Shown here: positions 39,109-51,100 of the stretch, piece after piece
Numbering within the stretch: the first letter of the stretch is position 1
Layout: every line of letters starts with the position of its first letter
DNA from: Aquila chrysaetos chrysaetos
Lineage: Eukaryota; Chordata; Aves; Accipitriformes; Accipitridae
Direction of reading: 5' to 3'
Assembly (NCBI RefSeq): GCF_900496995.4
Contig: NC_044007.1
Span: forward strand, 1 to 64,000
Length of the DNA: 64,000 nt
Notes under the pieces: generated by a model
Seen by the model: the letters and a program-made list of their open reading frames with translations, nothing else
Told to the model about the DNA's origin: nothing
Databases searched by the model: none
Program-made: the position numbers and the translations under genes

Positions 39109-42100
39109 GTGAGTGCCCTGGGGGGGCCTCGGGAGCTCGGGGAGCCGGGCGGCGGGGTCCAGCGCTGCCCTGCGGGTCGTCCCGGCGGCGCCTTTGTCTG
39201 CGGTCTCCCGGTCCCTCCCGCGGGCCGCCGACCTGAGCCGCGTCTAGTGCTGGAGGTCTGAGAGCTTATAGAGCTGAAGAAAAACTGGACTCTGAAATAT
39301 TTATTATGCCTAATAGAGAAAAAAAAAAGTTAATCGTAGCCTGATAACTTTCTGTGACTTCTTATGGTTGCTTCGCAGCTAGATTTCAGAGGAAGGTAAG
39401 TGTTACGATGTAGTATGTGGAACTGAAAATACCTTTAAATTCCCCATCAGTTTTTTTCCCTGTAATTTACTGGAGAGCTGCCACACAAAGCACCGACCTT
39501 GCATGTACACCTGGTTTATAGCCAAATGAATCTGAGTCTCAAAGTATATTCTGTTTGTGCCTGCCACATTCTTTCACATTTACTGTAACCCCATTTCTTC
39601 AAGTATTGTGCTGCATCAAGTAATTTTTCCCCATAAAATCATGTATTTTTATATGTGAGCCAATGTTAATTTCTAAGATCTTTTTCCTCAGGCAGCCTTT
39701 AAACACTTCCTGATTATCTGCTTTTCTATTCTGGCAGCTCTTTGCCATTGTTTAGTTGTGTTAATACTAGTAGTTAAGTATTTCATGTGCAATTACAAGG
39801 GGGCACTTGAGAGAGGCTCAATTTCTTCATTATCCTCTAAGACAATGTTTTGTTTTTCTCCTTTTGAATTCACACTGATCGTTCTTATGGCTATATTTAA
39901 TTCTAAGTTTGGCTCTGACTTGCAAGGTTTGCTACCATCTTGTTACTAGTTATCAGCTTTCTCCCTTTGACTGAATGTAATATATTACATCTTTTAACAT
40001 GCTAGGTTCTTTGAACAGAATGACATTATTCTTTCATCTGAAATATCAAATTGTTTGAGAGTTCTATTTGGAGACTGTTTCACAAACATAACTCCATACA
40101 TTCAGGTCTTGAAAGGACTTTAGTGGCTTCAGGTCCATCATGTAGGCATCACTGACATTATCAAAACTACTAGTCAAGCTCTTAACTCAAGTGGTTCCAG
40201 CCTCCTAAATACCTGTGTTTTCTGCCTCTTGTATGCAGAAAGTTCTGTATGTATTGTGTATGTACACAGCTGATGCATGTACCTGAGCACTTAAAAGGCT
40301 CTTGGAGTCCCTGAAACACGTGAGGACTGCCCAAAAAATAGAACAGAGAAGTGCAGCAGCAAAGGAGATAAGCTGTTCCTGTACAGTGAGGGAATTCAAA
40401 GAGTTCTTTTTTTCACTAAGGGAATGGGAAATTCTACCTGAGTATTCCCTATTCAGATGACTATGTGATACTTGCAAATGGTGATTACTCAGTCTCCCTT
40501 GTGGTACAGATCCAGTTTTCTTATTTTTAGGTCATAGATTTGAATCTTAACTTTCCACATTCTAGGAGATGCCTTACATCTGCACAATGGGGTCATTTCT
40601 CACTCAGAAATGCCCAGTTAATGTTTAAATACTCATACAAAGTAAAACAGCTACAATATGTGATATTGAGTGATTTTCACGCTTAAATACTCAGATAGCG
40701 ACATCAAGGCAGACTTCCCAAGAATACATGTGATCCTGGAGTATGGGTTCAGGTCCTTTGCCATGCATCAGGAAGTATAAACAGTTGGCATATAAGTGTC
40801 TCGAGTAAGTGCTATAATACTACACTGTTGGCAGTTGGGATGTCTCTTTTCTTTTTTCCCAAGTAACACGTGATAGGACAAGAGGAAATGGATTCAAGTT
40901 GTGCTAGAGGAGGCTTAGGTTGGATATTAGGAAAAATTTCTTCACCAAAAGGGTTATCAAGCATTGGAACAGGCTGCCCAGGGAAGTGGTTGAGTCACCA
41001 TCCCTAGAGGTATTTAAAAGACCTGTAGATGTGGCACTTAGGGACATGGTTTAGTGGTGGACTTGGCAGTGTTAGGTTAACGGTTGGACACCATGATCTT
41101 AAAGGTCTTTTCCAACCTAAATTTTTCTATAATTCTATGATACTGTCACTAGAGGCCTTGGTAAAAAGTCTCTCTCCATCTTTCTTGTAAGCCCCCTTTA
41201 TGTATTGAAAGGCCGCAGTAAGGTCTACCCAGAGCCTTCTCTTCACCAGGCTGAACAACACCAACTCTCTCAGCCTTTCTTTGTAACAGAAGTGTTGCAG
41301 CCCTCAGACCATTTTCGTGTCCCTCCTCTGGACCTGCCCTAACAAGTCCATGTCTTTCTTGTACTGGGGACCCCAGAGCTGGACGCAGTACTCCAGGTAG
41401 GGTCTCACCAGAGCGGAGCAGAGGGGCAGAATCGCCTCCCTTCACCTGATGGCCATGCTTCTTTCGATGCAGCCCAGGATACGCTTGGCTTTCTGGGCTG
41501 CAAGCACACATTGCTGGCTCGTGTCCAGCTTTTCATCCACCAGTATCCCCAAGTCCTTCTCCGCAGGCCTGCTCTGAATCCTTTCATCCCCCAGTCTCTG
41601 TTGATACTGGGGATTGCATCAACCCATGTGCAGGACCTTGCACTTCACCTTGCTGAACTTAATGACCATGTACATCTGCTATTGGCTGCTTTGGGGTCCA
41701 GGATGCTTGACCTTGTGGACCTTTGGTCAGACTCAGTGTAGACATTCTTAGTCCTTGACTCAAGCAAGTATTGCTCATTGGCCTAACCTCTCTTTCTTCT
41801 AGGTAGCTGGTAATTACCTCTTCCTTCAGTCCCTCTGTTGAGTATGTTCTACTTCCATACTTGTCGTGGTTTAAGCCCAGCCAGTAACAAAGCAGCACGA
41901 AGCCACTCGCTCACTCCTCCCCACCCCAGCCCTGGTGGAATGAGGAGGAGAAAATACAAAGAAATGTTCATGGGTCAAGACAAGGACAGGGACGGATTGC
42001 TCACCACTTATGGTCACGGGCAAAAGACAGGCTCAACTTGGGGAAGAAACAACATCAATTTAATTTACTACAAATCAAATCAAACCAAGGATAATGAGAA

Positions 42101-45100
42101 GTAAAACCCAAATCTTAAAACACCTTCCCACCACCCTTCCCTCCTTCCTGGCTCAACTCTGCTCCCAGTTTTCTCTACCTCCTCCCCTCCAGCGGCGTGC
42201 GGCACAGCCAGACAGGGAATGAGGGTTGCAGTCAGTTCGCCACACATTGTCTCTGCCTCTCCTTCCTCAGGGGGAGGACTACTCACTCTTCCCCTGCTCT
42301 AGTATGGGATCCCTCCCACTGGAGACAGTCCTTCACGAACTTCTCTGGCATGGGTCCTTTCTGTGGGCCGATCTTCAGGCACAGGCTGCTCTAGCACAGG
42401 CTTTCCCATGGAGTCACAGCCATCTTCGGGGGCATCCGACTGCTCTGGCATAGGGTCCTCCATGGGCTGAAGGTGGGCATCTACTCCCGTTCACCTCCGT
42501 GGGCTGCAGGGGCTTTGCCTTCATGGGCTGCAGGGGCACCACCTCCTCCAGCGCACCTCCTCCTCCTCCTTCTTCACTGACTTGGGTATCTGCACAGGGG
42601 TTTCTCTCACATTCCAATCTCCTCTCCCGCTGCAGGTTTCCCTTCTCAAATGTGTTCTCCCAGAGGTGCTACCACTGTGGCTGATTGGGTCAGCCTTGGC
42701 CAGAGGCAGGTCTGACTTGGAGCCAGGGAAGCTTCTAGCAGCTTCTCACATGAGCCACCCCTGCAGCCCCCTCCCCTGCTACCAAAACCCCTCCACACAA
42801 ACCCAAAACAACCCTGAAGGTCTGAACTGTGCTTAAGATGTCATAGTACACTTCATCTGTCCTTTTTTCTCCCTAGGCTTATGGCATTGTATGGAAAGCA
42901 ATCGATCGCAGGACAGGAGAAATAGTTGCTGTTAAAAAGATTTTTGATGCTTTCAGGAACAGAACAGATGCTCAGGTGAGAAATCGTTGTTCTAACATGT
43001 CCTGAAAGATGTGGTGGGTGTTCATAGATATTTTCAGGATTTATGTCTCTGAAAGTTAGTTATTTGACAATTATGCATGTAGTAATACAGTCTACAGCTA
43101 TATTAGGATAAAAGGGAGCAATAAATGTCAAGCTTTGTTATATCATGGCATCTACAAAATACTGTTTGATGTCCCTGAGGAAAAAGTGTCTTTATAGGCA
43201 TGCACAATTTGATTCTCCCTGATGTTGTTATGCTATAGTGCCTAAGCACAGAGAGCACACTTGTGACTCTCTACTGAGCAACTGGGTTTTTCCTAGCCGG
43301 TCTACCATATAAGGGTTTCCTCTGCTTTAGAGATTAGAATGGATTTAGCCCTCTCATTGGAAGTCCATATTCTGTTCTGTCATTCTGTTGAGGTGACAAT
43401 AAACTTTTTTTTGTTTATTTCCAGAGAACATTTCGAGAGATTATGTTCCTGCAGGTAACATCCATTTTTCCCCTTCCTCTGATTTTTAATTATCTCTGAT
43501 ATTGTTCACATATTTTCTTCCCATTCTTTTTCAAAATGTGCTGATCATTGCTGACAATTCTATTCACTTCTTTTCTGCACCATCTTGGCAAACAGTCTTT
43601 CCATCACTGGGCAAAAACACCTGAATGAAATGGAGAGTTGGTCTTATTTTTTCTTTGAGACATGCTCTGTCCTTTCACCATTTTTAGCAGTATGTGTACT
43701 CTAGGATAACCATATTGACTTGCACTCTCTGTCACTTTTTACATCTTTGTGGACGGAAGGCTTTTTTCTTAAATTTTAAATGCCATGATTGAGAGGTGGG
43801 ACTGGGGTGTAGAAGAGATTTACATGCCAAAATTTTTTTCCTCTGTCATGTGGGAAGCCACTTGACCACTTGAAATAATCAAAGCAAAACTAAAAGAGAT
43901 GTTCTGTATGGAATTACTTAAGGCTGCTTTTGGTTTGATATAATTGATCCCACACTACACCTTAGTACCTTATCAGTGGCATTAAGTTTACCTGTCCATT
44001 ACTCCACAGACTTACCATGTAGAAACATCAATGTTTTTGAATAGTGATAATGTTGTTATAACTATGATTTTCTAAGGACACAAGCAAGGCAGGGCTCATA
44101 GGAAGAGGTATTTCCTAAGACTGTCAAGTTTAAGTAGGAAAGAGATGGGTTTTTTTAACTTTTTAATCATTCTTTAAGCCTGAAATAGAAGCTGCAAACT
44201 TAAGAGCTAAAAATGTATGAGAACAATTCCTTAGAAGTTAATTACCTGTAGGTTAGATCGTCTCTGAAAGTATAGCACTTCTGGAGTAGATGGGTGGAGG
44301 AGGAGTTGGGAGAAGAAAAAGAAGGATACTTCTCCTGAAGGAAAGGATGAGTCATTTTGGGGGAGGGAGGTTAATGTGCCATTAAGCCCTTACTTTCATG
44401 ACTTTAGATGCTCAATAGACTTAAGAATTTTAGTTTCCCCCCCTATTTTTGAAGGTATATTATAGCTCTTTCTTGAGGTTCAGGACTGAGAGATCAAAAA
44501 GGGAAAGACGTAAGAAATACTCTTTCATTAGTGACTGGATGTTTGTCTTAATTTGCTTGTCTGTGCAAATTCCTTCCTGTGCATAATGATTGCTGAGTTT
44601 AATCTGTATGTTTATCATAAGGGCATTTGATGGACTGGATGAAGTTTATTTTAATTGAGAAGTGTTGATGTAGAATCTAGGCATTTTGATGATTTTCTTC
44701 TGGGTAATACGTAGTATGCTGCTCATTCTGCTGCTTGCAGTTTTTATGCTTATAGTTCAGTATGGCTGCAGATCTATTTGCTGTATTTTGGGCCACATTT
44801 TAGAATGTTATTTTTGGTAATTACTTTAGTGAGAGCATTGTTCTGTAAGCAAAGATAAGTAGGACTGGCTCTGACTAAGATTTTTTTCAAGGTAGGATTT
44901 TTTTTAATATAGGTTGAAACTTTTTCATAACTTTCTATTATCAGTTCCAGGGCAAGACAGGGTGAGACAATGGGGTTTTCCTTCAGTGTGAAGTAAGTTC
45001 TTAAACAATACTCAAGTAACACTGTCAAGACTGATCTGCATCTCTGGAAAAATTTACCTTTTGGGTAAAAACTTTCTTTAGATTATTTGGATGGGCATTC

Positions 45101-48100
45101 TGAATATTGTCCTCAGAATAAATGCAAAGGTATTTGATGGCCTGGGTGTATATTACTGCTTTGCAAGTGTATTTTCATGAGTCGCTGCAGGTGAGTGTGT
45201 TGGTTTGTGGATTTTTCTAGACGATGTACATTATAACCAATTCTTTTCTTGGCCTCAGAGGCTAGGAAGGTGATGGTGTTGTAAGACTGTGCTGGAGAGA
45301 GCTTGATATTATGATTTATGATACTGTTTATAACTGAATTTGTGATAGATATAGATAAAGAGTCTATATTACTGGTTCAAATAACAAAAAAAAATGTGTG
45401 TATTTTAGATTCAAGCATAGGTTTTATGGTGCAGCTATTTATGATTTTATACTTGGGGTAGTTCATGAAAATGTTGGCATATTGTGAAGTGTTCACAGTG
45501 CCTCTAGCTGCGCAGAAATGTTAGCTACAGGAAATAAAAGTTGTTAAGACTGAGGATGAAGTAAATGATCTTGACAGTATCATCAGTCTGCAAATGTGAG
45601 GATAGAATTCACCTACAGTTTAAGATACCTGTATTTAGGTATCTCTTTGTATGCTGACTGTCTGACCTCCAATTACAGTCAGTTCAATCAATGCAGCCTG
45701 TAGTGTTTCAACATACCCTCAGATAGACACTTCCTGGTTGGTTGGGTTTTTTAATTATGAACGTTGATGGCAACTTTGTTCTATTTTCACTGCCACAATG
45801 TTTCTTTGCGTTCAGTTGGAAATACGAGGTGCGTAAAGTTGACTGGATTTTATTCAGACAATGGTATGGAGGGATTTTTAGAACTAATGTCTCAGACAAC
45901 AGAGATTTTGAGGTTTTAGATTAACTGGCTGGTTTCATACTGTGGAGCAAGTTTAAATCCTTATTATTATTATTTATTTCATTAGAAACATAATGAAGGA
46001 AATAGCATGTTAACATTTGTTCTAGACAATAATACAAAATGCGATAGGTTATTGTCCTTTTTTATGATTCACAAGCAAGACACTTGATTTTGACAGTTGG
46101 GTCTCTTCCCTCTGCAGGAATTTGGAGAACATCCAAATATCATCAAGCTGCTTGATGTTATCCGAGCTCAGAACAACAAGGACATCTACCTCATTTTTGA
46201 GTCCATGGGTGAGACTTAGCATTGCATCAGCCATTTAAATACAGCCTGTCTTATGAGTTAGTTACCTTTGTTCCCTACTTTGATAGTAGTGTGTTGATAA
46301 TTTACATGAATATTCATGTAAGTAGACATATAAGTAGGAGCAGTACAGGTTTTTTATATATATATTGGTTGTGATTAGATGGGAATAGCAGTGAAACTTT
46401 TAAAGGACTAATAATTATATGAGAAGTGGCTGGTTGAGATGAAGACAGCAGAGAGCAATAAATTAGAAGTCTTGCAGAGACAGAAGAGTTGCATGTGGAA
46501 CAGACTATGTGCAACTTTATTATAACAAAAGTATGCAATAATAGAACAGTAACTGTAGCATGAGCTGCAAGTCAAACTCATAATATAGAGAGATTGCAGT
46601 ACTATTAATAATTACAGTGTTAACTTCTGTTGAGAATGCTCTTGAAAGATGACAGTTTCAACTATGATCTATTCTGGCCTTGCTTTGAGGAACTTATATT
46701 CACAACTGGGTAATCCTTTACTGATGTAAATATATTACTGATGTAATATATTACAGAGACAGATTTACATGCTGTGATTAAGAAGGGGAATTTGCTGAAA
46801 GATATCCACAAGTGTTACATTCTCTACCAACTCCTGAAGGCAACTAAATTCATCCACTCAGGAAATGTTATTCACAGAGATCAGAAGGTATATTTCAGTC
46901 ATAGTCTTTATCCTTCACTCAAGTTTTCTGTTAAACACTAAATTTCTGTTAAACACTAAATTGAAAAATATGAAAAGGGAGACTAGCAAAAGAACCTTGA
47001 TAATAATCTTCTGCCGTTCAAAGAGTAAAAAGCTTATTAATTTTCCTTTTTTCAATTCAGCCTTCAAATATCTTGCTGGATGCAGACTGCTTTGTTAAAC
47101 TTTGTGATTTTGGGCTGGCCCGTTCTTTATGTCAGATGAATGAGGACCAAGGCAACCCTGCTCTAACAGAGTATGTGGCTACACGCTGGTACCGAGCCCC
47201 TGAGATCTTACTTTCCTCTCGGAGGTAACTGCTTAATATGAGTAAAGGGATGGGTTTCTATAATTTCTTCACCACTGGGAAGATTTATTGTCTAAAAGTC
47301 TTAAATCTTTTCATTTTAGATGTCACCAGATGCAATGTCATGTCAGCAGTCCATTTTCTCAATATGCATTTAAACTTCAGTTCTGCAACATAAAAATCTC
47401 TCATTACATGTACATTTCCTTCCTGGCTTCTTAGATTGTCCATTTACATACATTATCAGCTCATCTGTTTGTCATCCTTTCTCCCACTAGACTTATTCTT
47501 TCTCCCCTTAAATCTTCATCTTTACAAAATTTGGTTGAGTACCTTAATCCTCTTCTCCAAGTTTAAGGAGAGTTTTTTGATAAACCTTCAGAAAATATTC
47601 TGTAATCAAATGTTAAATCAGCTGCCTGTTGGTCAGGCTTAGTCCTTTTTTTGACTTAAATATACAAAATCTTATTGATCAGAAAAGAAAATAAATATAG
47701 GTTGAGTTAGTATCCCAAATTTGAAACGTGGATGTTTTGCAAACTGTCATTTACCCTTTGTTTGGCATTTACTTTGCTTAAGTAATTGTAACTACTTTCT
47801 AGATACATTATGCCCTGAAAAGTCAGCTGTTTCCAAACAGCAACTTGTATCTTCACTGTTGGTCATCTGAAAAGTATATATTACCTTGTCCTGGCCTTTA
47901 TCTTTAATACACTTCCTTTTATGGTTTCCTAGAATAGGCTTCTAGTAGGATAAATCTCCTTTCTGTTTTATGCTTGCCAGTTTCATGATTCCCAAATCTC
48001 ATTCACTTTATAATTAAAACCTGTGAGCATTCGTATTCAAGGAGTCATCAAGCTTGTTTTTCTAGCAAAATAAGCTAATGTAGATGATGTGAATACCAGG

Positions 48101-51100
48101 TACAGAAAAATATTTGATTGATTTAGTCCTAACTCTGTTCTATTCTTATTTGTAGTTACACTAAAGGTGTAGACATGTGGAGCATTGGCTGTATTCTGGG
48201 AGAGCTGCTACTTGGAAAACCTCTTTTTCCTGGAACATCAACAGTGAATCAAATAGAGCAGATCTTGAGGGTCATTCCTGCCCCATCCCCAGAAGGTAGG
48301 ACTCTTCTACGGGAAAAGGTATTTAGAGAAGAGATTAAAAGAGTGAAAGAAAGCAGCCCAGCTGGATCAGGGAAGAAGGTATCTCTTGTGAGTCATTCTA
48401 ACATCTTTTCAAGGAAATTAAAGACTTAATTGTGAAATGTTAGTGTCAGAGGAAAATAAGCCCATACTTGATTAGATGAGAAACAAGAACTAGGCCTTCA
48501 AAACATTTTTGAGATTTATAAGAGGATGACAGTTTAAAACACAAGTTTAATACTTCTGAGGGATTTTCATAGTAAAGCTAAATTGGACTTTTTGGTCTGG
48601 AAATCTAAACACAGAAGTGAAAACAAGAGTAAAAATATGTTAAATCCAAAAGAGGGGATGATGATGATTATTAGTATTGTCTTCCATGAGTTCCAGTCTA
48701 ACAGCCCATATGCTTTATAAACTAGTACAATATTCAATGTTCTAACTGAGCTAGCAAATAGTTTTTAGAAAAGTAACTACCTTCAGTTTAAGGACATCAC
48801 AGTTTTGGAGAATTCCATTCGAGCTTAAAGTTACTTATAGTTTTTATTAGAGATTTGGTCACTGTGAATGAAATATGAATGGAAATGTGTGCGTGAAAAC
48901 ACCAAAACAGGAGTTAGAAGAACAGCCAGCACTAATAACAAAAAATGCTATTCCATTCTCAGCAATACAGTTGAGGAATGTGTTGATAATGTCAGAACCA
49001 GAAGGTCTGCACTCTAAGACAAGACCACAGGACAAATGACGCAGTAGCAGAAGGTCCTGTATCCTTACCACAGGACAATGGCTGCAAGGTTGCAGCATAT
49101 CACAGGCACAATTTCCTTTTCTTTTAGCCAAACAAGTGAAAACAGACACTTGTTCAAAACTTTATTGCAAACAAGGAAAACCAACCTATGAGCAGCAACT
49201 TTGCCTAGGATTTATGGGGACCAAAGAAGCAAGATTCTGAAGCAAAAAAAACATTCCATAGCAACTGTTGACTCTTTGAGAGTATGACAGATATGTTCAG
49301 AGAAGAGTTCATGATCACCAGTCAGAAAGAACCCCAGCGGATGTGATGAGGAAATCAATATCTGGTATCCCTTGTTCCCTGTGTCCCACACAAGTGATCC
49401 TGGCCAGATCATTTGGCCTCGAATATCTTGGAGCTTCTGCATATGTGGGTATAAGAATGCAAGTTTATGAAATCTATGATAGAATGAATAGGAATTGAGA
49501 AAATCAGCTTAGAAAATTTCTAAGTAAATATTCCATCCCCCTTCCATAGGATCTCCCATTGAGTTTTATTAGCATGATTTCCTACGTTAATATCAAATAT
49601 TTGCTTTCCTTCATAAACTGTCTAGCTCTGGTAATCCTAATCTTGGCATTAACAGTATCTTTTCATTATTGCAGATATTTTGGCTATGCAATCAGATTAC
49701 AGAGCCTCAGTTATTAACCGCATGAGTTTCCGGTAAGCCTTGAATGTTCAATGTGTCTCAGAAGTCAACAGTCTACTGTATGACGTTGACGAAAAGTTCC
49801 CCTGAAGTTCACCTTCTAGTGTTCACTGGTAGAAATTATTACTGCTCTCTGCAGATTCAACCTACCTCTAGGGAAGGGATGTAAAGTTTAAAAAAATTAA
49901 AAAAAGAAGATGAGAAGACCAATGGCAAAATCAGGGAATAACAAAAAATATTAGGTTGGGCCTACATTCCAAGCTATTGTCATGTGTACTTTCTCAAAAT
50001 TAGAATATTTTCCTATCCTGAGTCATTTGGGTATCTGCTGACATTGGTTCACACATGGAAAGCCCGAATCTATTCAGGCCGACTGCCTCATTCCAGCTGC
50101 TTAATGACTCTCCCTGTGATTTTTTTTTTTTTTTTTTTTTTTTTCCCTCCTTATATCTGTCATGGTTCTTTTGGATCCTCCAGTTATGTACACAGACTAC
50201 CACATAATTCTGCATTTATTACATATCTAATTAGTAAACATTAGTAAACTTAATGCTTTTACACTATCTTATGGCCGCAGCAAGTTACTCACCAGTCTCT
50301 AAGTATTCTCCACTGGTATCTGCCATGATACTCAGTGGGCATCCCTTCTCACTGGGGAGTCTGCAATATGCATAGCCCAGCTATGTGTGGTATGAGTTCT
50401 CTGAATGTTTACTGATAGGTTTTTATAGGTTTAGCTTAGGGTGGCTCAAACCATAAGCTCTAGCAGGTCCCTTGCTGTTCACATGAATAGCATATGCCTT
50501 TTCATGATGACTTTTGCCGACTTTTTCAGTTGGCATTCAGTTGGAGCATTACTCCCTTTCATTCAGGGTTGCCAGGATTCCTGTATCAATCTATGCCAGG
50601 TATCTGAGGAACTGAGACCCTTTTGTCCCTGCTGATTCAACTGTCAGCACAGCATGTGTGTTTGACCTTGTCAGCAGGAAGTGGATGGTCACAGTATCCC
50701 ATAGGAATTTCCCTTGATGCACTTGGGAATGTTGCTTCTCATCCTTTTGCTGTGCACCTGTACTGGGTTTGGTTGGAATGGAGTTAGTTTCCTTCACAGC
50801 AGCTTGTGTGCTGCTGTGTTTTATATTTGTGACCAAAACAGTGTTGATAACACAGCAGTGTTTCAGCTGTTACTTAACAATGCTTGCACAGCAGCCATCA
50901 AGGCCATCTCTGTTTCTCACTCTGCCCCCACAGTGAGTAGGCTAAGGGTTGGCAAGAGACTGGGAGGGGACACAGCTGGGACAGCTGACCCTTCTGACTA
51001 AAGAGATATTCCATATAATATAGTGTCATGCTCAGCAATAAAGTGAGTGGGGAGGAATTTCACCAAAGTAGCTATTGCTTGGACACTTGCTGAGTATCGG

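Larger units (their letters stand above)
38600..39260 (+). promoter_or_regulatory. MAPK15 CpG-island promoter
   Basis: CpG-dense from just after the LTR to early intron 1, around the MAPK15 start codon. It includes NRF1-like GCGCCTGCGC at 38875-38884 and GGCGCACGCG near 38900, the X-box at 38925-38938, and a GGAGCGGAGCGGAGCGGAGC repeat near 38798. No TATA box. Confidence 0.75.
46209..49674 (+). other. MAPK15 introns 4-7
   Basis: Unique AT-rich intronic sequence between exons 4 and 8. Intron 5 contains a short direct duplication of TTTCTGTTAAACACTAAA near 46925-46960. Nothing else recognised. Confidence 0.5.

Noticed and set aside
48296-48429. Read-through of MAPK15 exon 7 into the intron
   Set aside because: Exon 8 continues the conserved kinase sequence in the right phase; the read-through has no similarity.
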